This document shows positions 8,320 through 18,344 of a DNA stretch of 64,000 bases, in pieces. The position numbers and the translations under genes were made by a program. The notes beneath the pieces are model-generated. The model did not search any database and was not told the DNA's origin. It saw nothing but the letters and a program-made list of their open reading frames with translations. This DNA is from Bacillus haynesii. Its GTDB lineage: Bacteria; Bacillota; Bacilli; Bacillales; Bacillaceae. The stretch is from the NCBI RefSeq assembly GCF_001969855.1, contig NZ_MRBL01000003.1, positions 310,001-374,000 of the forward strand, in the 5' to 3' direction. Every line of letters starts with the position of its first letter. Within the stretch, counting starts at the first letter, position 1.

Positions 8320-8820
8320 TTATTCCGCATCTTTTGCTCGATGCGCCAGTCTGCTCGATGCGGCTGCCGCAATCGCTCCGACGATATCATCCAAAAATGT
8401 GTGGCATTCGCCTGTTGATTTATCGTTTAAACGTGCGAGCACCCCCGGTTTGATTTTATCGATATATCCATAGTTTGTATAACCAATTGATCCATACAAA
8501 TTCACAATGGAGAAGGATAAAATTTCATCGACGCCGTACAGGCTTTCATCTGTCTCGATTAAGGTTTGGAGCGGTTCCATGAGCTTTCTTTGCTCGCCCA
8601 GCATATCCAATTGAATCCCTGTAATCACGGCGTTTTGAACTTCGCGTTTTTTCATGACCCGGTTGACATTCTCTTCACATTCTTCTTTTGTTAAGTTTGG
8701 ATGATATTTCTTCTGCAGTACGTAGACAAGATCGGCAATTTCTGAAATCTTGACGCCCCGTTTCTCAAGCCATTCTTTTGCTGCTGTTTCGATTTGATGC
8801 ATGCTGTTGTTTTCCGGCAT
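8320..8820 (-). CDS. yutG: YutG, phosphatidylglycerophosphatase A (PgpA) family
   Basis: A 166-residue protein of the PgpA family. Conserved acidic motifs occur in DDIVGAIAAAASSR and NLYGSIGYTNYGYIDKIKPG. It lacks the long hydrophobic segments of E. coli PgpA, as usual for the Bacillus YutG type. The expected role is dephosphorylating phosphatidylglycerophosphate or a similar substrate. Start choice: GTG 8829, ATG 8823 and ATG 8820 are all in frame; GGGTG is best spaced for 8820, giving MPENNS. Confidence 0.85.
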   Translation of the reverse strand: MPENNSMHQIETAAKEWLEKRGVKISEIADLVYVLQKKYHPNLTKEECEENVNRVMKKREVQNAVITGIQLDMLGEQRKLMEPLQTLIETDESLYGVDEILSFSIVNLYGSIGYTNYGYIDKIKPGVLARLNDKSTGECHTFLDDIVGAIAAAASSRLAHRAKDAE

Positions 8821-8970
8821 CATTTTCACCCAATCTTTTTTTACTTAGTGTATACAAACAACCTTAAAAATGTAACGATTTTAGAACTCTTTTTCCAGAT
8901 CGATTCATAATCGAATCCCTTCATGATTACGATGTGTAGAAGGAGAAAAATTTTTCAGGAAGTGATGTCC

Positions 8971-9975
8971 GTGAAGGAGCTGATCAAAGAAAAATTCGGA
9001 ATCTACATTCGCGATCTTACATCGTACTTGTCTTATCAGGCTTTTCATACCCCGAATTCGATGTTTTTGATCGTCCCGGTTTCCCACTTGAGTCAGGATG
9101 AGCTAGGGGAATTGTTTAGTATGAGTCAGTATTTGCAAGAACAGCGCGACCCATACATTTCATCTTTTATATTGACAAAGGACGGGGAGATGACGTTTGA
9201 GGAGAATGGCGTCTCATATGTGCTTCTTCAATCTGCTCCCCGCATGACAAACAGGTCCGTTTCATTTGGGGCGGAGCTGGCCGAATTTCATCATAAGGGA
9301 AGAGGATATCCTTACGAGGTGAAAGAAACCTCGCGGATCGGGCAGTGGAAAGAACTGTGGGGGAAACGGCTCGACCAACTGGAACAATTCTGGATTCAAA
9401 AAACGCAGGCAAGACAGCTGCAGCCTTTTGAAAAACAATTTATCGAATCGTTTCCTTATTATCTCGGTTTAACCGAAAATGCGATTCAATATTTGGCCGA
9501 TACCGAATTGGATGATCAGCCGCAGGCCGCTGACACCGGAACGATTTGCCAGCAGCGGCTCACCTGTGAGGCTTTAAGGCGCGAGCCGCTTATTAAAATC
9601 CCGATGGAATGGGTGTTTGATCATGCGGCAAGGGATCTTGCGGAATATGCCAGAAGCTTGTTTCACGAAAGGAAAAACTTTAATGAAATTGCGTTGTTTC
9701 TTCAGCAATACGAACAAGCCGCACCGCTTTCTTCATTTTCTAAGCGGCTGATGTACAGCAGGCTGCTGTTTCCGCTCCACTATTTTGAGACGGTTGAAGG
9801 GTACTATATTTCTCCTGAATCAGAGCACCATTATTTTGAAAGCAGACTCGACCATTTATTGTCTCAGGCGCCGGCATATGAGCAATTCCTGAACGGCTTT
9901 CAAGAAATGGCGGGCATGAGAGCCGCAGGATTTATGAGCATGCCGCCTGTCAATTGGCTGAAAAGGACACCATAG
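8971..9975 (+). CDS. yutH: YutH, spore coat-associated kinase-like protein
   Basis: A roughly 334-residue protein of the CotS/YsxE/YutH group, which has an aminoglycoside-phosphotransferase-like (protein-kinase-like) fold and associates with the spore coat in B. subtilis. The segment PLIKIPMEWVFDHAARDLAEY matches the family region that replaces the catalytic loop (quoted in part as PMEWVFDHAARDLAEY). It is probably a pseudokinase-type coat protein. GTG 8971 after AGGAAGTG is the preferred start; ATG 8965 and ATG 8923 are in-frame alternatives. In B. subtilis it adjoins the thr operon; here a dehydrogenase gene intervenes. Confidence 0.85.
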   Translation: MKELIKEKFGIYIRDLTSYLSYQAFHTPNSMFLIVPVSHLSQDELGELFSMSQYLQEQRDPYISSFILTKDGEMTFEENGVSYVLLQSAPRMTNRSVSFGAELAEFHHKGRGYPYEVKETSRIGQWKELWGKRLDQLEQFWIQKTQARQLQPFEKQFIESFPYYLGLTENAIQYLADTELDDQPQAADTGTICQQRLTCEALRREPLIKIPMEWVFDHAARDLAEYARSLFHERKNFNEIALFLQQYEQAAPLSSFSKRLMYSRLLFPLHYFETVEGYYISPESEHHYFESRLDHLLSQAPAYEQFLNGFQEMAGMRAAGFMSMPPVNWLKRTP

Positions 9976-10066
9976 GCGCCGCGGTGTTCTTTTCTTCATG
10001 TTAACATTTCCGGATTTTTTCGATATGCTTAGATTGGAAGCTACTCTTAGAAAGGAACGAGGCAGC

Positions 10067-11029
10067 ATGGACAAACCGTTTGTATATGTGACGAGAAAAT
10101 TACCTGAAGAACAGCTTTCTGCGTTAAAAGAAGAGGCCCATATTGAGATGTGGGAAAAGGAAGAAGAACCGTGCCCGCGCGCCATCCTGACGGAAAAAGC
10201 AAAAAAGGCGCACGGACTGTTGACGATGCTTTCCGACACGGTTGATGAGGAGCTTTTAAAAGGCGCGCCGCATTTAAAAGTGGTGGCCAACTTGGCAGTA
10301 GGCTATGACAACATCGATGTGGAGGCTGCGAAAAAGCACCGCGTCATCTGCTGCAACACACCCGGCGTGCTGACAGAGTCAACGGCAGATTTGACGTTTG
10401 CTCTGCTGATGGCATCCGCCCGCAGAATCGTCGAAGCCAGCGACTGGATTAGACAGGGAAAGTGGACGGGCTGGGGGCCGCTGCTTTTGGCCGGTGCGGA
10501 TGTCCATCATAAAACGATCGGCATCGTCGGGATGGGGAGCATCGGACAAGCCGTCGCCCGGCGGGCGAAAGGCTTTGGCATGAAGATTTTATATCATAAC
10601 CGCACCCGCAATCCCGAGGCGGAAGCCGAATTGGGCGCATCCTATCTGTCCTTTGGCGAACTGCTTGAACAGGCGGATTTTGTTGTCTGCCTGACGCCTC
10701 TGACTGGTGAAACGAAGCATTTATTTAACCGCAGCGCTTTTAAAAAGATGAAGCGCTCCGCTATTTTTATCAACGTCTCAAGAGGACAGGTTGTCAATGA
10801 AGCCGATTTATATGAAGCGCTAGTCGAAAAAGATATTGCCGGCGCAGGACTCGACGTCTTTGCGGAAGAACCTGTGCAACAGAATCATCCGCTCGCCAGT
10901 CTGCCGCAAGTGACCGCGCTGCCTCACATCGGAAGCGCCACTGTCGAAACGAGAGAAGCCATGATGAGGCTTTGTGCGGAAAACATTGCGCTTGTTCTGG
11001 GAGGGAAGCCGGCAAAGACCGGGATTTGA
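10067..11029 (+). CDS. D-2-hydroxyacid dehydrogenase (glyoxylate/hydroxypyruvate reductase-like)
   Basis: A 320-residue NAD(P)-dependent D-2-hydroxyacid dehydrogenase. The nucleotide-binding motif is VGMGSIGQAVA, the substrate-loop signature is NLAVGYDNID, the catalytic Arg is in INVSRGQVVNE, and the His-Glu relay is in DVFAEEP and LPHIGSAT. It probably reduces glyoxylate or hydroxypyruvate, or oxidises D-glycerate. The ATG at 10067 follows AAAGGAACGAGG; the frame opens earlier at 9998 but without a ribosome-binding site. A terminator follows. It is lineage-specific between yutH and hom. Confidence 0.92.
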   Translation: MDKPFVYVTRKLPEEQLSALKEEAHIEMWEKEEEPCPRAILTEKAKKAHGLLTMLSDTVDEELLKGAPHLKVVANLAVGYDNIDVEAAKKHRVICCNTPGVLTESTADLTFALLMASARRIVEASDWIRQGKWTGWGPLLLAGADVHHKTIGIVGMGSIGQAVARRAKGFGMKILYHNRTRNPEAEAELGASYLSFGELLEQADFVVCLTPLTGETKHLFNRSAFKKMKRSAIFINVSRGQVVNEADLYEALVEKDIAGAGLDVFAEEPVQQNHPLASLPQVTALPHIGSATVETREAMMRLCAENIALVLGGKPAKTGI

Positions 11030-11034
11030 CATTT

Positions 11035-11072
11035 CTTCCGGCCGGCCTGAGAGGGTCGGAAGATTTTCTTAC
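11035..11072 (+). terminator. Intrinsic terminator after the hydroxyacid dehydrogenase gene
   Basis: CTTCCGGCC (11035-11043) pairs with GGTCGGAAG (11054-11062), with one G-U pair, followed by ATTTTCTT. Confidence 0.75.
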
Positions 11073-11153
11073 AAAAATATTTCTGAATATATAGAATCTT
11101 ATTATATCAATGACTAAAGCGTTTTCATGATTTGTTTTTCAGCAAATGTCACC

Positions 11154-11182
11154 TTGTCAAAAAAAGAATCCCCCATTATAAT
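11154..11182 (+). promoter_or_regulatory. Sigma-A promoter of the hom-thrC-thrB operon
   Basis: TTGTCA at 11154-11159 and TATAAT at 11177-11182 are separated by 17 bases; the hom start codon is about 80 bases downstream. The short leader has no T-box-sized structure. Confidence 0.8.
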
Positions 11183-11263
11183 GTTTGTAACTTAAATGTC
11201 TGCGTTGTGTTTACAAATGTCCTTTCAGAGAGGACGGACAAGAGAGAGAAAGGTGGAATTTCA

Positions 11264-12565
11264 TTGAAGGCGATACGAGTGGGGCTGCTAGGATTAGGAA
11301 CAGTCGGGAGCGGTGTGGTGAAGATTATTCAGGATCACCAGGATAAGCTGACACACCAAGTCGGATGCCCGGTTACGATTCAAAAAGTTCTTGTTAAAGA
11401 TAAAGATAAGAAGAGGGATGTCGAGCTTTCCAAAGACGTTCTGACGACAGAAGCTTATGATGTCATTCAAGATCCAGAAGTAGATGTCATCATCGAGGTC
11501 ATCGGGGGGATCGAGGAGACGAGACGCTATTTGCTTGATGCGCTTCAGGCGAAAAAACACGTCGTGACAGCGAATAAAGATTTGATCGCCCTCTATGGAT
11601 CGGAACTGACGGCTGCCGCGAAAGAAAACGGCTGCGACCTTTATTTTGAAGCGAGCGTCGCCGGCGGGATTCCGATTTTGCGAAGCCTTGAAGACGGGCT
11701 GGCTTCAGACCGGATTACGAAGATGATGGGAATCGTCAATGGAACGACCAACTTCATTTTAACGAAGATGAACAAAGAAAACGCGCCTTATGCTGAGGTG
11801 CTGAAAGAAGCGCAGGAGCTCGGCTTTGCCGAAGCGGACCCGACAGCTGATGTTGAAGGTCTTGATGCTGCGAGAAAAATGGCGATTTTAGCCAGGCTCG
11901 GTTTCTCAATGAATGTCGATCTTGCCGATGTCAAAGTAAAAGGCATTTCCCAGGTGTCTGATGAAGACATCAATTTCAGCAAACGGCTAGGCTATACGAT
12001 GAAGCTGATCGGCATCGCCCAGCGCGACGGACAAAAAGTCGAAGTGAGCGTCCAGCCGACATTGCTGCCGGAGCATCATCCGCTGTCTTCCGTCCATAAT
12101 GAATTCAATGCGGTTTACGTATACGGTGAAGCCGTCGGGGAAACGATGTTTTACGGACCTGGCGCCGGAAGTATGCCGACTGCGACCGCCGTCGTGTCAG
12201 ATTTGGTCTCTGTCATGAAAAACATGCGTCTCGGCGTAAACGGCAGCAGCTTTGTCGATCCGCAGTTTGAAAAGAAGATAAAGGCGCCGTCTGAAATCTT
12301 TGCCCAGCAGTTTTTAAGAATTCATGTCAAAGACCAGGTCGGTTCGTTTTCAAAAATCACTTCGATATTTTCAGAAAGAGGCGTCAGCTTTGAAAAAATC
12401 CTGCAGCTTCCGATTAAAGGCCATGATGACCTGGCTGAGATCGTCATTGTGACACATCATACGTCAGAAGAGGATTTTACGGACATTTTGCAAAAGCTGA
12501 ACGATCTTGAGGTTGTTCATCAGGTGAAAAGCACTTATCGAGTAGAAGGGAACGGTTGGAGCTAA
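11264..12565 (+). CDS. hom: Hom, homoserine dehydrogenase
   Basis: Reduces aspartate semialdehyde to homoserine, the branch point to threonine and methionine. The protein has an N-terminal Rossmann domain (GLGTVGSG near residues 10-17), the catalytic region with VNGTTNFI and [10 protein letters not shown], and a C-terminal ACT domain from about residue 350 ([16 protein letters not shown]). It is 433 residues, the family length, starting at TTG 11264 behind AAAGGTGG. The frame runs 44 codons further upstream, but that part covers the promoter. First gene of hom-thrC-thrB; its stop overlaps the thrC start (TAATG). Confidence 0.97.
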   Translation: MKAIRVGLLGLGTVGSGVVKIIQDHQDKLTHQVGCPVTIQKVLVKDKDKKRDVELSKDVLTTEAYDVIQDPEVDVIIEVIGGIEETRRYLLDALQAKKHVVTANKDLIALYGSELTAAAKENGCDLYFEASVAGGIPILRSLEDGLASDRITKMMGIVNGTTNFILTKMNKENAPYAEVLKEAQELGFAEADPTADVEGLDAARKMAILARLGFSMNVDLADVKVKGISQVSDEDINFSKRLGYTMKLIGIAQRDGQKVEVSVQPTLLPEHHPLSSVHNEFNAVYVYGEAVGETMFYGPGAGSMPTATAVVSDLVSVMKNMRLGVNGSSFVDPQFEKKIKAPSEIFAQQFLRIHVKDQVGSFSKITSIFSERGVSFEKILQLPIKGHDDLAEIVIVTHHTSEEDFTDILQKLNDLEVVHQVKSTYRVEGNGWS

Positions 12566-13623
12566 TGTGGAAAGGACTCATCCATCAATATAAAGAATAT
12601 TTGCCAGTAACCGACAAAACACCGGAATTGACGCTGAACGAAGGAAATACCCCGCTCATTTATCTGCAAAACCTTTCGAAAAAACTCGGAATTGAGCTTT
12701 ATGTCAAAACGGAGGGTGTCAACCCTACAGGCTCCTTTAAAGACCGCGGGATGGTCATGGCGGTCGCCAAGGCGAAAGAAGAAGGCAATGACACGATTAT
12801 GTGCGCTTCGACCGGCAATACGTCGGCCGCTGCTGCGGCTTATGCGGCCCGCGCCAACATGAAGTGCATTGTCATTATTCCAGACGGTAAAATCGCCTTC
12901 GGAAAATTGGCCCAAGCCGTCATGTACGGTGCCGAAATCATTGCGATCGACGGAAATTTCGATGATGCCCTGAAAATGGTCCGCAGCATTTGCGAGAAAG
13001 AGCCGATTGCGCTCGTCAACTCTGTGAATCCATACCGGATTGAAGGACAGAAAACCGCTTCCTTTGAAATTTGTGAACAGCTGGGCGAAGCGCCTGACAT
13101 CCTTGCGATTCCTGTCGGGAATGCCGGTAATATTACGGCTTATTGGAAAGGCTTTAAAGAATATCATGAGAAAAACGGCACAGGCTTACCAGTGATGAGG
13201 GGTTTTCAGGCGGAAGGCGCGGCCCCGATTGTCAAAAACAAAGTAATTGAAAAGCCGGAAACCATAGCGACAGCGATCAGAATCGGAAATCCGGCAAGCT
13301 GGGATAAAGCGGTTAATGCTGCAAAAGAATCGAACGGAAAAATCGATGAAGTGTCAGACGAAGAGATACTGCACGCTTATCAGCTCCTGGCAAGAGAAGA
13401 AGGCGTATTTGCAGAACCGGGATCGTGCGCATCCATTGCCGGCGTGCTGAAACAGCTGCAAACGAAAAAGATTCAGCCGGGTGCGAAAGTTGTCGCCGTC
13501 TTAACCGGAAACGGCCTGAAAGATCCGAACACAGCCGTTGATGTGTCGCAGATCAAACCTGTCACACTGCCGACAGACGAAGAAGCTATTCTCGAACACT
13601 TAAAAGGAGCCGCTCGTGTATGA
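12565..13623 (+). CDS. thrC: ThrC, threonine synthase
   Basis: PLP-dependent enzyme that converts O-phosphohomoserine to threonine. The Schiff-base lysine is K59 in [10 protein letters not shown], and the phosphate-binding and serine/threonine stretches [16 protein letters not shown] and [14 protein letters not shown] are intact. It has 352 residues, the short monomeric class typical of Bacillus. ATG 12565 overlaps the hom stop; GGAG within the last hom codons is the ribosome-binding site. A TTG at 12556 is in frame but less likely. It overlaps thrB by four bases, consistent with coupled translation. Confidence 0.97.
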   Translation: MWKGLIHQYKEYLPVTDKTPELTLNEGNTPLIYLQNLSKKLGIELYVKTEGVNPTGSFKDRGMVMAVAKAKEEGNDTIMCASTGNTSAAAAAYAARANMKCIVIIPDGKIAFGKLAQAVMYGAEIIAIDGNFDDALKMVRSICEKEPIALVNSVNPYRIEGQKTASFEICEQLGEAPDILAIPVGNAGNITAYWKGFKEYHEKNGTGLPVMRGFQAEGAAPIVKNKVIEKPETIATAIRIGNPASWDKAVNAAKESNGKIDEVSDEEILHAYQLLAREEGVFAEPGSCASIAGVLKQLQTKKIQPGAKVVAVLTGNGLKDPNTAVDVSQIKPVTLPTDEEAILEHLKGAARV

Positions 13624-14540
13624 CTGAGGCTGACATGCTGTTTTCCGTTACGGTTCCCGGAAGTACGGCCAATCTGGGCCCGGGCTTTGATTCAGTCGGC
13701 ATGGCGCTATCCCGCTATTTAAGACTATCTGTTTTTCCTCATGATGAGTGGCGTTTTGAAGCTGAAACGGAAGTCGTAGCAGAAATACCTGAAGGAACGG
13801 ACAATTTAATTTACCAGGTGGCCAAACGGACCGCCGCACACTTCGGAAAAGACCTTCCGCCAAGCCTTGTCAAAGTGTGGAGCGATATTCCGCTGGCACG
13901 CGGTCTCGGCAGCAGCGCAGCCGCAATTGCCGCTGCGATTGAGCTGGCGAACGAACTTGCCGATTTGAAGCTCTCAGACCGTGAGAAACTCCATTTTGCG
14001 AGCCTTGAAGAAGGCCATCCTGACAATGCCGGAGCATCGCTTTTCGGCGGGCTTGTCATCGGACTTCATGAAGAAGATGAAACAGAGATGGTTTCTATGA
14101 AAGACATCGATTTGGATGTCGTCGTCGTGATTCCTTTTTATGAAGTGCTGACAAAAGATGCGCGGGATGTTCTTCCCGAAAGCCTTTCTTATCCGAAAGC
14201 AGTGGAAGCAAGCGCGGTCAGCAATATGCTCGTCGCCGGACTGATGGCGAAAGATTGGAAGCTTGTCGGCCGCATGATGCAAAAAGACCTCTTTCACCAG
14301 CCTTACCGAAGGGCGCTCGTCCCTGAGCTTTCGAAAGTGGAGCATGAAGCAGGGCAAAACGGCGCGTTCGGGACGGCTTTAAGCGGAGCGGGGCCGACAA
14401 TCCTTTCCTTTATTGAAAAAGGAAAGGGAGAGGCGCTGAGAGAGCAGCTTGCTTCCAAGTTTCCGCACTGTGAGGTTGAATGCCTTCATGTCCCGGATAC
14501 AGGCATTATCGTTGAAAGAAAATCAGTAAACAGTGTTTAA
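13620..14540 (+). CDS. thrB: ThrB, homoserine kinase
   Basis: GHMP-family kinase that phosphorylates homoserine. The N-terminal [18 protein letters not shown] is the substrate-side motif, [19 protein letters not shown] (about residues 90-108) is the ATP-binding glycine loop, and [15 protein letters not shown] is the third GHMP motif. It has 306 residues. The ATG at 13620 overlaps the thrC TGA. It is the last gene of the operon and is followed by an A/T-flanked terminator at 14543-14571. Confidence 0.97.
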   Translation: MTEADMLFSVTVPGSTANLGPGFDSVGMALSRYLRLSVFPHDEWRFEAETEVVAEIPEGTDNLIYQVAKRTAAHFGKDLPPSLVKVWSDIPLARGLGSSAAAIAAAIELANELADLKLSDREKLHFASLEEGHPDNAGASLFGGLVIGLHEEDETEMVSMKDIDLDVVVVIPFYEVLTKDARDVLPESLSYPKAVEASAVSNMLVAGLMAKDWKLVGRMMQKDLFHQPYRRALVPELSKVEHEAGQNGAFGTALSGAGPTILSFIEKGKGEALREQLASKFPHCEVECLHVPDTGIIVERKSVNSV

Positions 14541-14542
14541 CG

Positions 14543-14571
14543 AAAAAAGAGCTTTTTCGGCTCTTTTTTTG
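14543..14571 (+). terminator. Intrinsic terminator of hom-thrC-thrB
   Basis: AAAAGAGC pairs with GCTCTTTT across TTTTTCG, followed by a T-run. Confidence 0.85.
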
Positions 14572-14647
14572 TTTGCCTTCAAAACAAGGATTTTTATTTA
14601 GGAAGTCGAAGTAGTATGACAAACAGACATGAGGAGGAGAAACGAAC

Positions 14648-16609
14648 ATGAAGCAGCTGATAACCGAAAAAGACCTCATCAAGCTTGTATCCATTACCGA
14701 TCCCCAGTACTCGCCTGACGGTGCCAAAATCGCCTACGTCCAAACAAAAGTAAACGAGAAACAGGACTCATATGATTCTCATATCATGATCTACGACCGA
14801 GAAAAACAAGCGTCAGTGCAATGGACGTTTGGAAAAGGAAGAAACCAGCATCCGCGCTGGTCGCCCGATGGCAAATACCTTGCATTTACGTCCAATCGCG
14901 AGGAAACCACACACATTTACGTGATAAGCGCCGCCGGGGGAGAAGCGAGAAAAGTGACCGATATTCCCTATGATGTATCACAGCCTGAATGGTCGCCTGA
15001 CGGCAAGTCATTGCTTTGTTCGGTGAGGCTGACGAAAGAGGAAAGCGTCGACGATGAGAAGAAAACGGAGATTGAAGATCACGAACCGGTGGAAGTCGAT
15101 TCTTTGTCATTTAAAGCAGACGGCCAAGGGTTTAAAAGGGGAAAGTATACGCAGCTTGTCCTCTTACAAGTGGAAACCGGGGAAATGAAACAGCTGACCG
15201 ATCTTGAACGCGACCATTTCAGCCACGCATTTTCACCGTGCGGAGGCAGGATTGCATTTTGCGCCAATCAGACGGATATGCGTGTGAACGATGTCTACTT
15301 GATGAACCTTTCGACAGGTGATTTGAAGCGCCTCACAGGCCAAAACGGCATTTTTTCTTCACTAGCGTTTTCTCCTGACGGCAAACACCTTGCATTTATC
15401 GGAAACGAAAAGGAATTTCAAAACGCCACGCTTGATAAAGCATGGCTGTATGATATCGAAACAGGAAAACTAACGTGTCTGACGGAAATGCTCGACATCC
15501 ATCTCGGCGATGCGGTGGCAGGAGACAGCCTTGTCGGAGGCGTTCTTCCGAAACCGGCCTGGACCAAAGACGGAAACGGCTTTTATGTCATCGGATCTGA
15601 CCAAGGTTCGACAGGCATTTACTACATATCAATCGAAGGTCTTGCTTATCCGGTCCGGTTGGAAAAAGAACATCTGAATGGATTCAGCCTCCATCCGGAT
15701 GAAAAAGGCTTTGCGGCATCCATCGCCCTGCCCGTCCGGCCGAGCGAACTTTACCATCTCCCATTGGGTGAAGAAAAAGCGGAGCGATTAACAGATGTCA
15801 ACCAGGCGTTTACGGAAGAACATATCATATCGGAACCGGAGGAGCTTCAATTTCAGACAGCGGACGGTCTGACAATTCACGGGTGGCTGATCAAGCCCGC
15901 CCAATATGAGAAAGGAAACACGTATCCGCTCATTCTGGAAGTGCACGGCGGTCCTCACGCCATGTATGCAAATGCTTATTTTCACGAATTTCAAGTGCTG
16001 GCCGCAAAGGGAAGCGCCGTCGTATATGTCAATCCGCGGGGAAGCCACGGCTACGGACAGGATTTTGTCAACCGGGTGAGAGGCGACTACGGCGGGGGAG
16101 ATTTTAAGGATGTTATGACTGCTGTTGACCACGTGCTTGAACAATATGATTTCATCGATCAAGAAAGGCTCGGAATCACAGGAGGAAGCTACGGCGGCTT
16201 TATGACAAACTGGGCTGTCGGCCACACGAAGCGCTTTAAGGCCGCGGTGACGCAGAGGTCCATTTCCAACTGGATCAGTTTTTACGGGGTAAGCGACATC
16301 GGCTATTTTTTCACAGACTGGCAGATCGGTGCGGACCTTTTTGAAAATCCCGGCAAACTGTGGGAGCATTCGCCGCTCAAATATGCGGACAAGGTGGAGA
16401 CCCCTCTTCTCATCCTGCATGGCGAACGGGACGACAGGTGTCCGATCGAACAGGCGGAACAGCTGTTTACAGCGCTGAAAAAAATGGGGAAAGAAGTAAA
16501 ACTCGTCAGATTCCCGAATGCGACACACGATTTATCAAGAAGCGGGCATCCGAAGCAGCGGATCAGGCGGCTTGAGTATATTGCAGGCTGGTTTGAAGCG
16601 TATTTATAA
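14648..16609 (+). CDS. yuxL: YuxL, S9-family acyl-peptide hydrolase / prolyl oligopeptidase
   Basis: A 653-residue cytoplasmic serine peptidase. The N-terminal part (to about residue 390) is a WD40-like beta-propeller with repeated SPDGK-type blades (WSPDGKYLAF, WSPDGKSLL, FSPDGKHLAF). The C-terminal alpha/beta hydrolase domain has the nucleophile in GGSYGGFM (about S514), the acid in HGERDDRCP and the histidine in NATHDLSR. Such enzymes remove acylated residues or cleave short peptides. The ATG follows GAGGAGGAGAAACGAAC. It is monocistronic between two terminators. Confidence 0.94.
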   Translation: MKQLITEKDLIKLVSITDPQYSPDGAKIAYVQTKVNEKQDSYDSHIMIYDREKQASVQWTFGKGRNQHPRWSPDGKYLAFTSNREETTHIYVISAAGGEARKVTDIPYDVSQPEWSPDGKSLLCSVRLTKEESVDDEKKTEIEDHEPVEVDSLSFKADGQGFKRGKYTQLVLLQVETGEMKQLTDLERDHFSHAFSPCGGRIAFCANQTDMRVNDVYLMNLSTGDLKRLTGQNGIFSSLAFSPDGKHLAFIGNEKEFQNATLDKAWLYDIETGKLTCLTEMLDIHLGDAVAGDSLVGGVLPKPAWTKDGNGFYVIGSDQGSTGIYYISIEGLAYPVRLEKEHLNGFSLHPDEKGFAASIALPVRPSELYHLPLGEEKAERLTDVNQAFTEEHIISEPEELQFQTADGLTIHGWLIKPAQYEKGNTYPLILEVHGGPHAMYANAYFHEFQVLAAKGSAVVYVNPRGSHGYGQDFVNRVRGDYGGGDFKDVMTAVDHVLEQYDFIDQERLGITGGSYGGFMTNWAVGHTKRFKAAVTQRSISNWISFYGVSDIGYFFTDWQIGADLFENPGKLWEHSPLKYADKVETPLLILHGERDDRCPIEQAEQLFTALKKMGKEVKLVRFPNATHDLSRSGHPKQRIRRLEYIAGWFEAYL

Positions 16610-16645
16610 AAAAGAAAAGGCTGCCGTAATGTACGGCAGCCTTCT
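16605..16645. terminator. Intrinsic terminator between yuxL and yutI
   Basis: AAGGCTGCCGTA (16617-16628) pairs perfectly with TACGGCAGCCTT (16632-16643). The T-tract is strong for the minus strand (yutI) and weaker on the plus strand (TTCTC). Confidence 0.85.
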
Positions 16646-16649
16646 CAAA

Positions 16650-16889
16650 TTAAAATACTTGCTCTACTTCAATGACGCCCGGAACTTCTTCTAAAAGGGC
16701 GCGCTCAATTCCAGCTTTAAGAGTGATGGTGGAACTTGGGCAGCTTCCGCATGCGCCGAGCAGGCGAAGCTTAACGATGCCGTCTTCAACATCGACGAGT
16801 TCACAGTCACCGCCGTCACGGAGTAAAAACGGACGAAGTTTGTCCAGCACTTCCTGTACTTGTTCTTTCATTTCGACCTCTGTCGTCAT
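16650..16889 (-). CDS. yutI: YutI, NifU C-terminal-like Fe-S scaffold
   Basis: A 79-residue protein consisting of the NifU C-terminal (Nfu) domain. The CxxC pair in [14 protein letters not shown] binds a cluster at a dimer interface and delivers it to target proteins. The segment [16 protein letters not shown] carries an additional cysteine. ATG 16889 is chosen because AAAGGAG lies eight bases before it; a start at 16916 would add nine residues. The nearby yuzD, yuzB and yutM also concern thiol or Fe-S chemistry. Confidence 0.93.
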   Translation of the reverse strand: MTTEVEMKEQVQEVLDKLRPFLLRDGGDCELVDVEDGIVKLRLLGACGSCPSSTITLKAGIERALLEEVPGVIEVEQVF

Positions 16890-17081
16890 TCGTATCGCTC
16901 CTTTCAAATCATACAACCATTATATTCAGTCGAACAATAAAAAGCTATTGTTTGGTTTCAATCGATTTCCCACATATTATATCATATTTGCCGGCAAAGA
17001 CAAAAAACGATTTTCATTTCAATATGGAGCGGATGGACAAAATAGAATAAAATAAAGATAAAGAGAAAGGAGCTGCCGCTG

Positions 17082-17408
17082 ATGAAAAAACAAGCCGAGC
17101 TTTTTGTTTACGGAGCCGACGTTCTTTGTCCAAGCTGTGTGAACCTTCCGTCATCAAAAGAAACGTATGAGTGGCTTGAAGCCGCCCTGAAAAGAAAATA
17201 TCCCGACCAGCCTTTCTCAATCACGTACATTGATATCCATCAGCCGCCGGAAAATGATCCTGAAAAACAGGAAATCACCGAAAAAATCCTGAACGACGAA
17301 TATTTTTATCCGCTCGTCATGGTCGGTGATCAAGTGGTCGGCGAAGGAAATCCGAAGCTGAAAGACGTGTATAAAGAAATGGAAAAGCAAGGATATAAGC
17401 CTGCATGA
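17082..17408 (+). CDS. yuzD: YuzD, DUF1462 thioredoxin-like protein
   Basis: A 108-residue small protein of the YuzD/DUF1462 family with a thioredoxin-like fold. ADVLCPSCVNLPSSKET near residues 11-27 carries a CPSC pair at the position of the redox or metal site, and VMVGDQVVGEGNPKL resembles the cis-Pro/C-terminal region. Function is unproven; divergence from yutI suggests a link to Fe-S or thiol metabolism. The ribosome-binding site is AAAGGAG. A terminator follows at 17412-17451. In B. subtilis the next gene is yutJ; here an island of about 5.5 kb intervenes. Confidence 0.88.
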   Translation: MKKQAELFVYGADVLCPSCVNLPSSKETYEWLEAALKRKYPDQPFSITYIDIHQPPENDPEKQEITEKILNDEYFYPLVMVGDQVVGEGNPKLKDVYKEMEKQGYKPA

Positions 17409-17411
17409 TAA

Positions 17412-17451
17412 ACAGCAAGGGACAGACATGCCCCTTGCTGTTTTATTTTTT
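17412..17451 (+). terminator. Intrinsic terminator after yuzD
   Basis: ACAGCAAGGG pairs with CCCTTGCTGT, followed by TTTTATTTTTT. Confidence 0.88.
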
Positions 17452-17521
17452 ATGATTGTACTTTTCTTAAACCGGACAGACTAACTACCAGCCGGAACAT
17501 CAATTAGGAGGGATAGCAAGC

Positions 17522-17788
17522 ATGTCCAGTATTGAAGGACAAATCATGTCAGGCGATTTTGATGACGAAATGAATGTTTTTTCATTAAAGAAAATTAAGC
17601 AGTTTCAAACGCAGACAAGTCTGAAAGAAAACCAGCTTAGGGCTTTGCAGCACTATTTAAGGCAGCATGAGCACGACGAGGGCGGACAGATCATCACCCT
17701 TTACGACCAAATGCTTGTGCCTTTATCGCAAGATGATATAAAGGCGCTGCTGCATGACTTAACAAAAGTCCAGTCATTATATCATTAA
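17522..17788 (+). CDS. Hypothetical protein, 88 residues
   Basis: I do not recognise this family. The product begins MSSIEGQIMSGDFDDEMNVF and is mostly helical, with a charged segment RQHEHDEGG and no membrane helix or cysteines. A good ribosome-binding site (TTAGGAGGGATAG) precedes the ATG. The gene lies at the left end of the accessory island, convergent with padC, with only 18 bases between the two stop codons and no clear terminator there. Confidence 0.65.
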   Translation: MSSIEGQIMSGDFDDEMNVFSLKKIKQFQTQTSLKENQLRALQHYLRQHEHDEGGQIITLYDQMLVPLSQDDIKALLHDLTKVQSLYH

Positions 17789-17806
17789 CGAAAAGCCTTT
17801 TTCCCC

Positions 17807-18307
17807 TTATACTCGTTTTCCGGCTCTGATGTCATCCGTCATTCCGGGATAAGGGGCTTTTGAAATCAGATCTTCATTATCGATTCCGGCATTTTCAATG
17901 AATGTGATGTCGGCGAATTCCGGTACGACATATTTTGGATACGTCTCATATTTTTCGCGCGATTCCTCCATTAAGTCGATGTGGTCATTTTGATAGCAGA
18001 CTGTGATATCAGGGCGTTCATGAACCCATTTAGGGAAGAAGATGATGCCGTGCATCCGCTTTTCATTCGGCATGAAGTTCAAGGAAACGTCAGTCCCTGT
18101 CGGTTCTGTCCATGATACTTTATAGACGCCTTCAGTCAGCTTGACGATATCGGTTTTTTGATCGCGAACCCAGCGTCCCCCAACCATTCCGCTGTGAATG
18201 CGGTAATCGATGGTATGGTCATTTTTAATGTAGATTTCATATTCCCATCCGTTTTCATACGTATAGATCATATGGCTTCCTACAAACTCTTTGACATCTT
18301 GATTCAT
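17807..18307 (-). CDS. padC: PadC, phenolic acid decarboxylase
   Basis: A cofactor-free enzyme that decarboxylates ferulic, p-coumaric and caffeic acids to vinyl phenols, a detoxification step for plant-derived acids. The 166-residue beta-barrel protein is nearly identical to the B. subtilis enzyme as I remember it. Active-site residues are present with a four-residue shift: Y15 and Y17 ([11 protein letters not shown]), R45 (GGRWVRD) and E68 (SWTEPTGTD). The start is ATG behind AAGGAGCGG. A PadR-type operator lies upstream at 18345-18360; no padR gene is in the window. Confidence 0.96.
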   Translation of the reverse strand: MNQDVKEFVGSHMIYTYENGWEYEIYIKNDHTIDYRIHSGMVGGRWVRDQKTDIVKLTEGVYKVSWTEPTGTDVSLNFMPNEKRMHGIIFFPKWVHERPDITVCYQNDHIDLMEESREKYETYPKYVVPEFADITFIENAGIDNEDLISKAPYPGMTDDIRAGKRV

Positions 18308-18344
18308 ATGAACCGCTCCTTATTTGTTTATTGTAAATAAAAAC

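Noticed and set aside
11070-11263. T-box or other riboswitch in front of hom
   Set aside because: The leader downstream of the promoter is only about 75 bases and has no T-box core or terminator/antiterminator pair.
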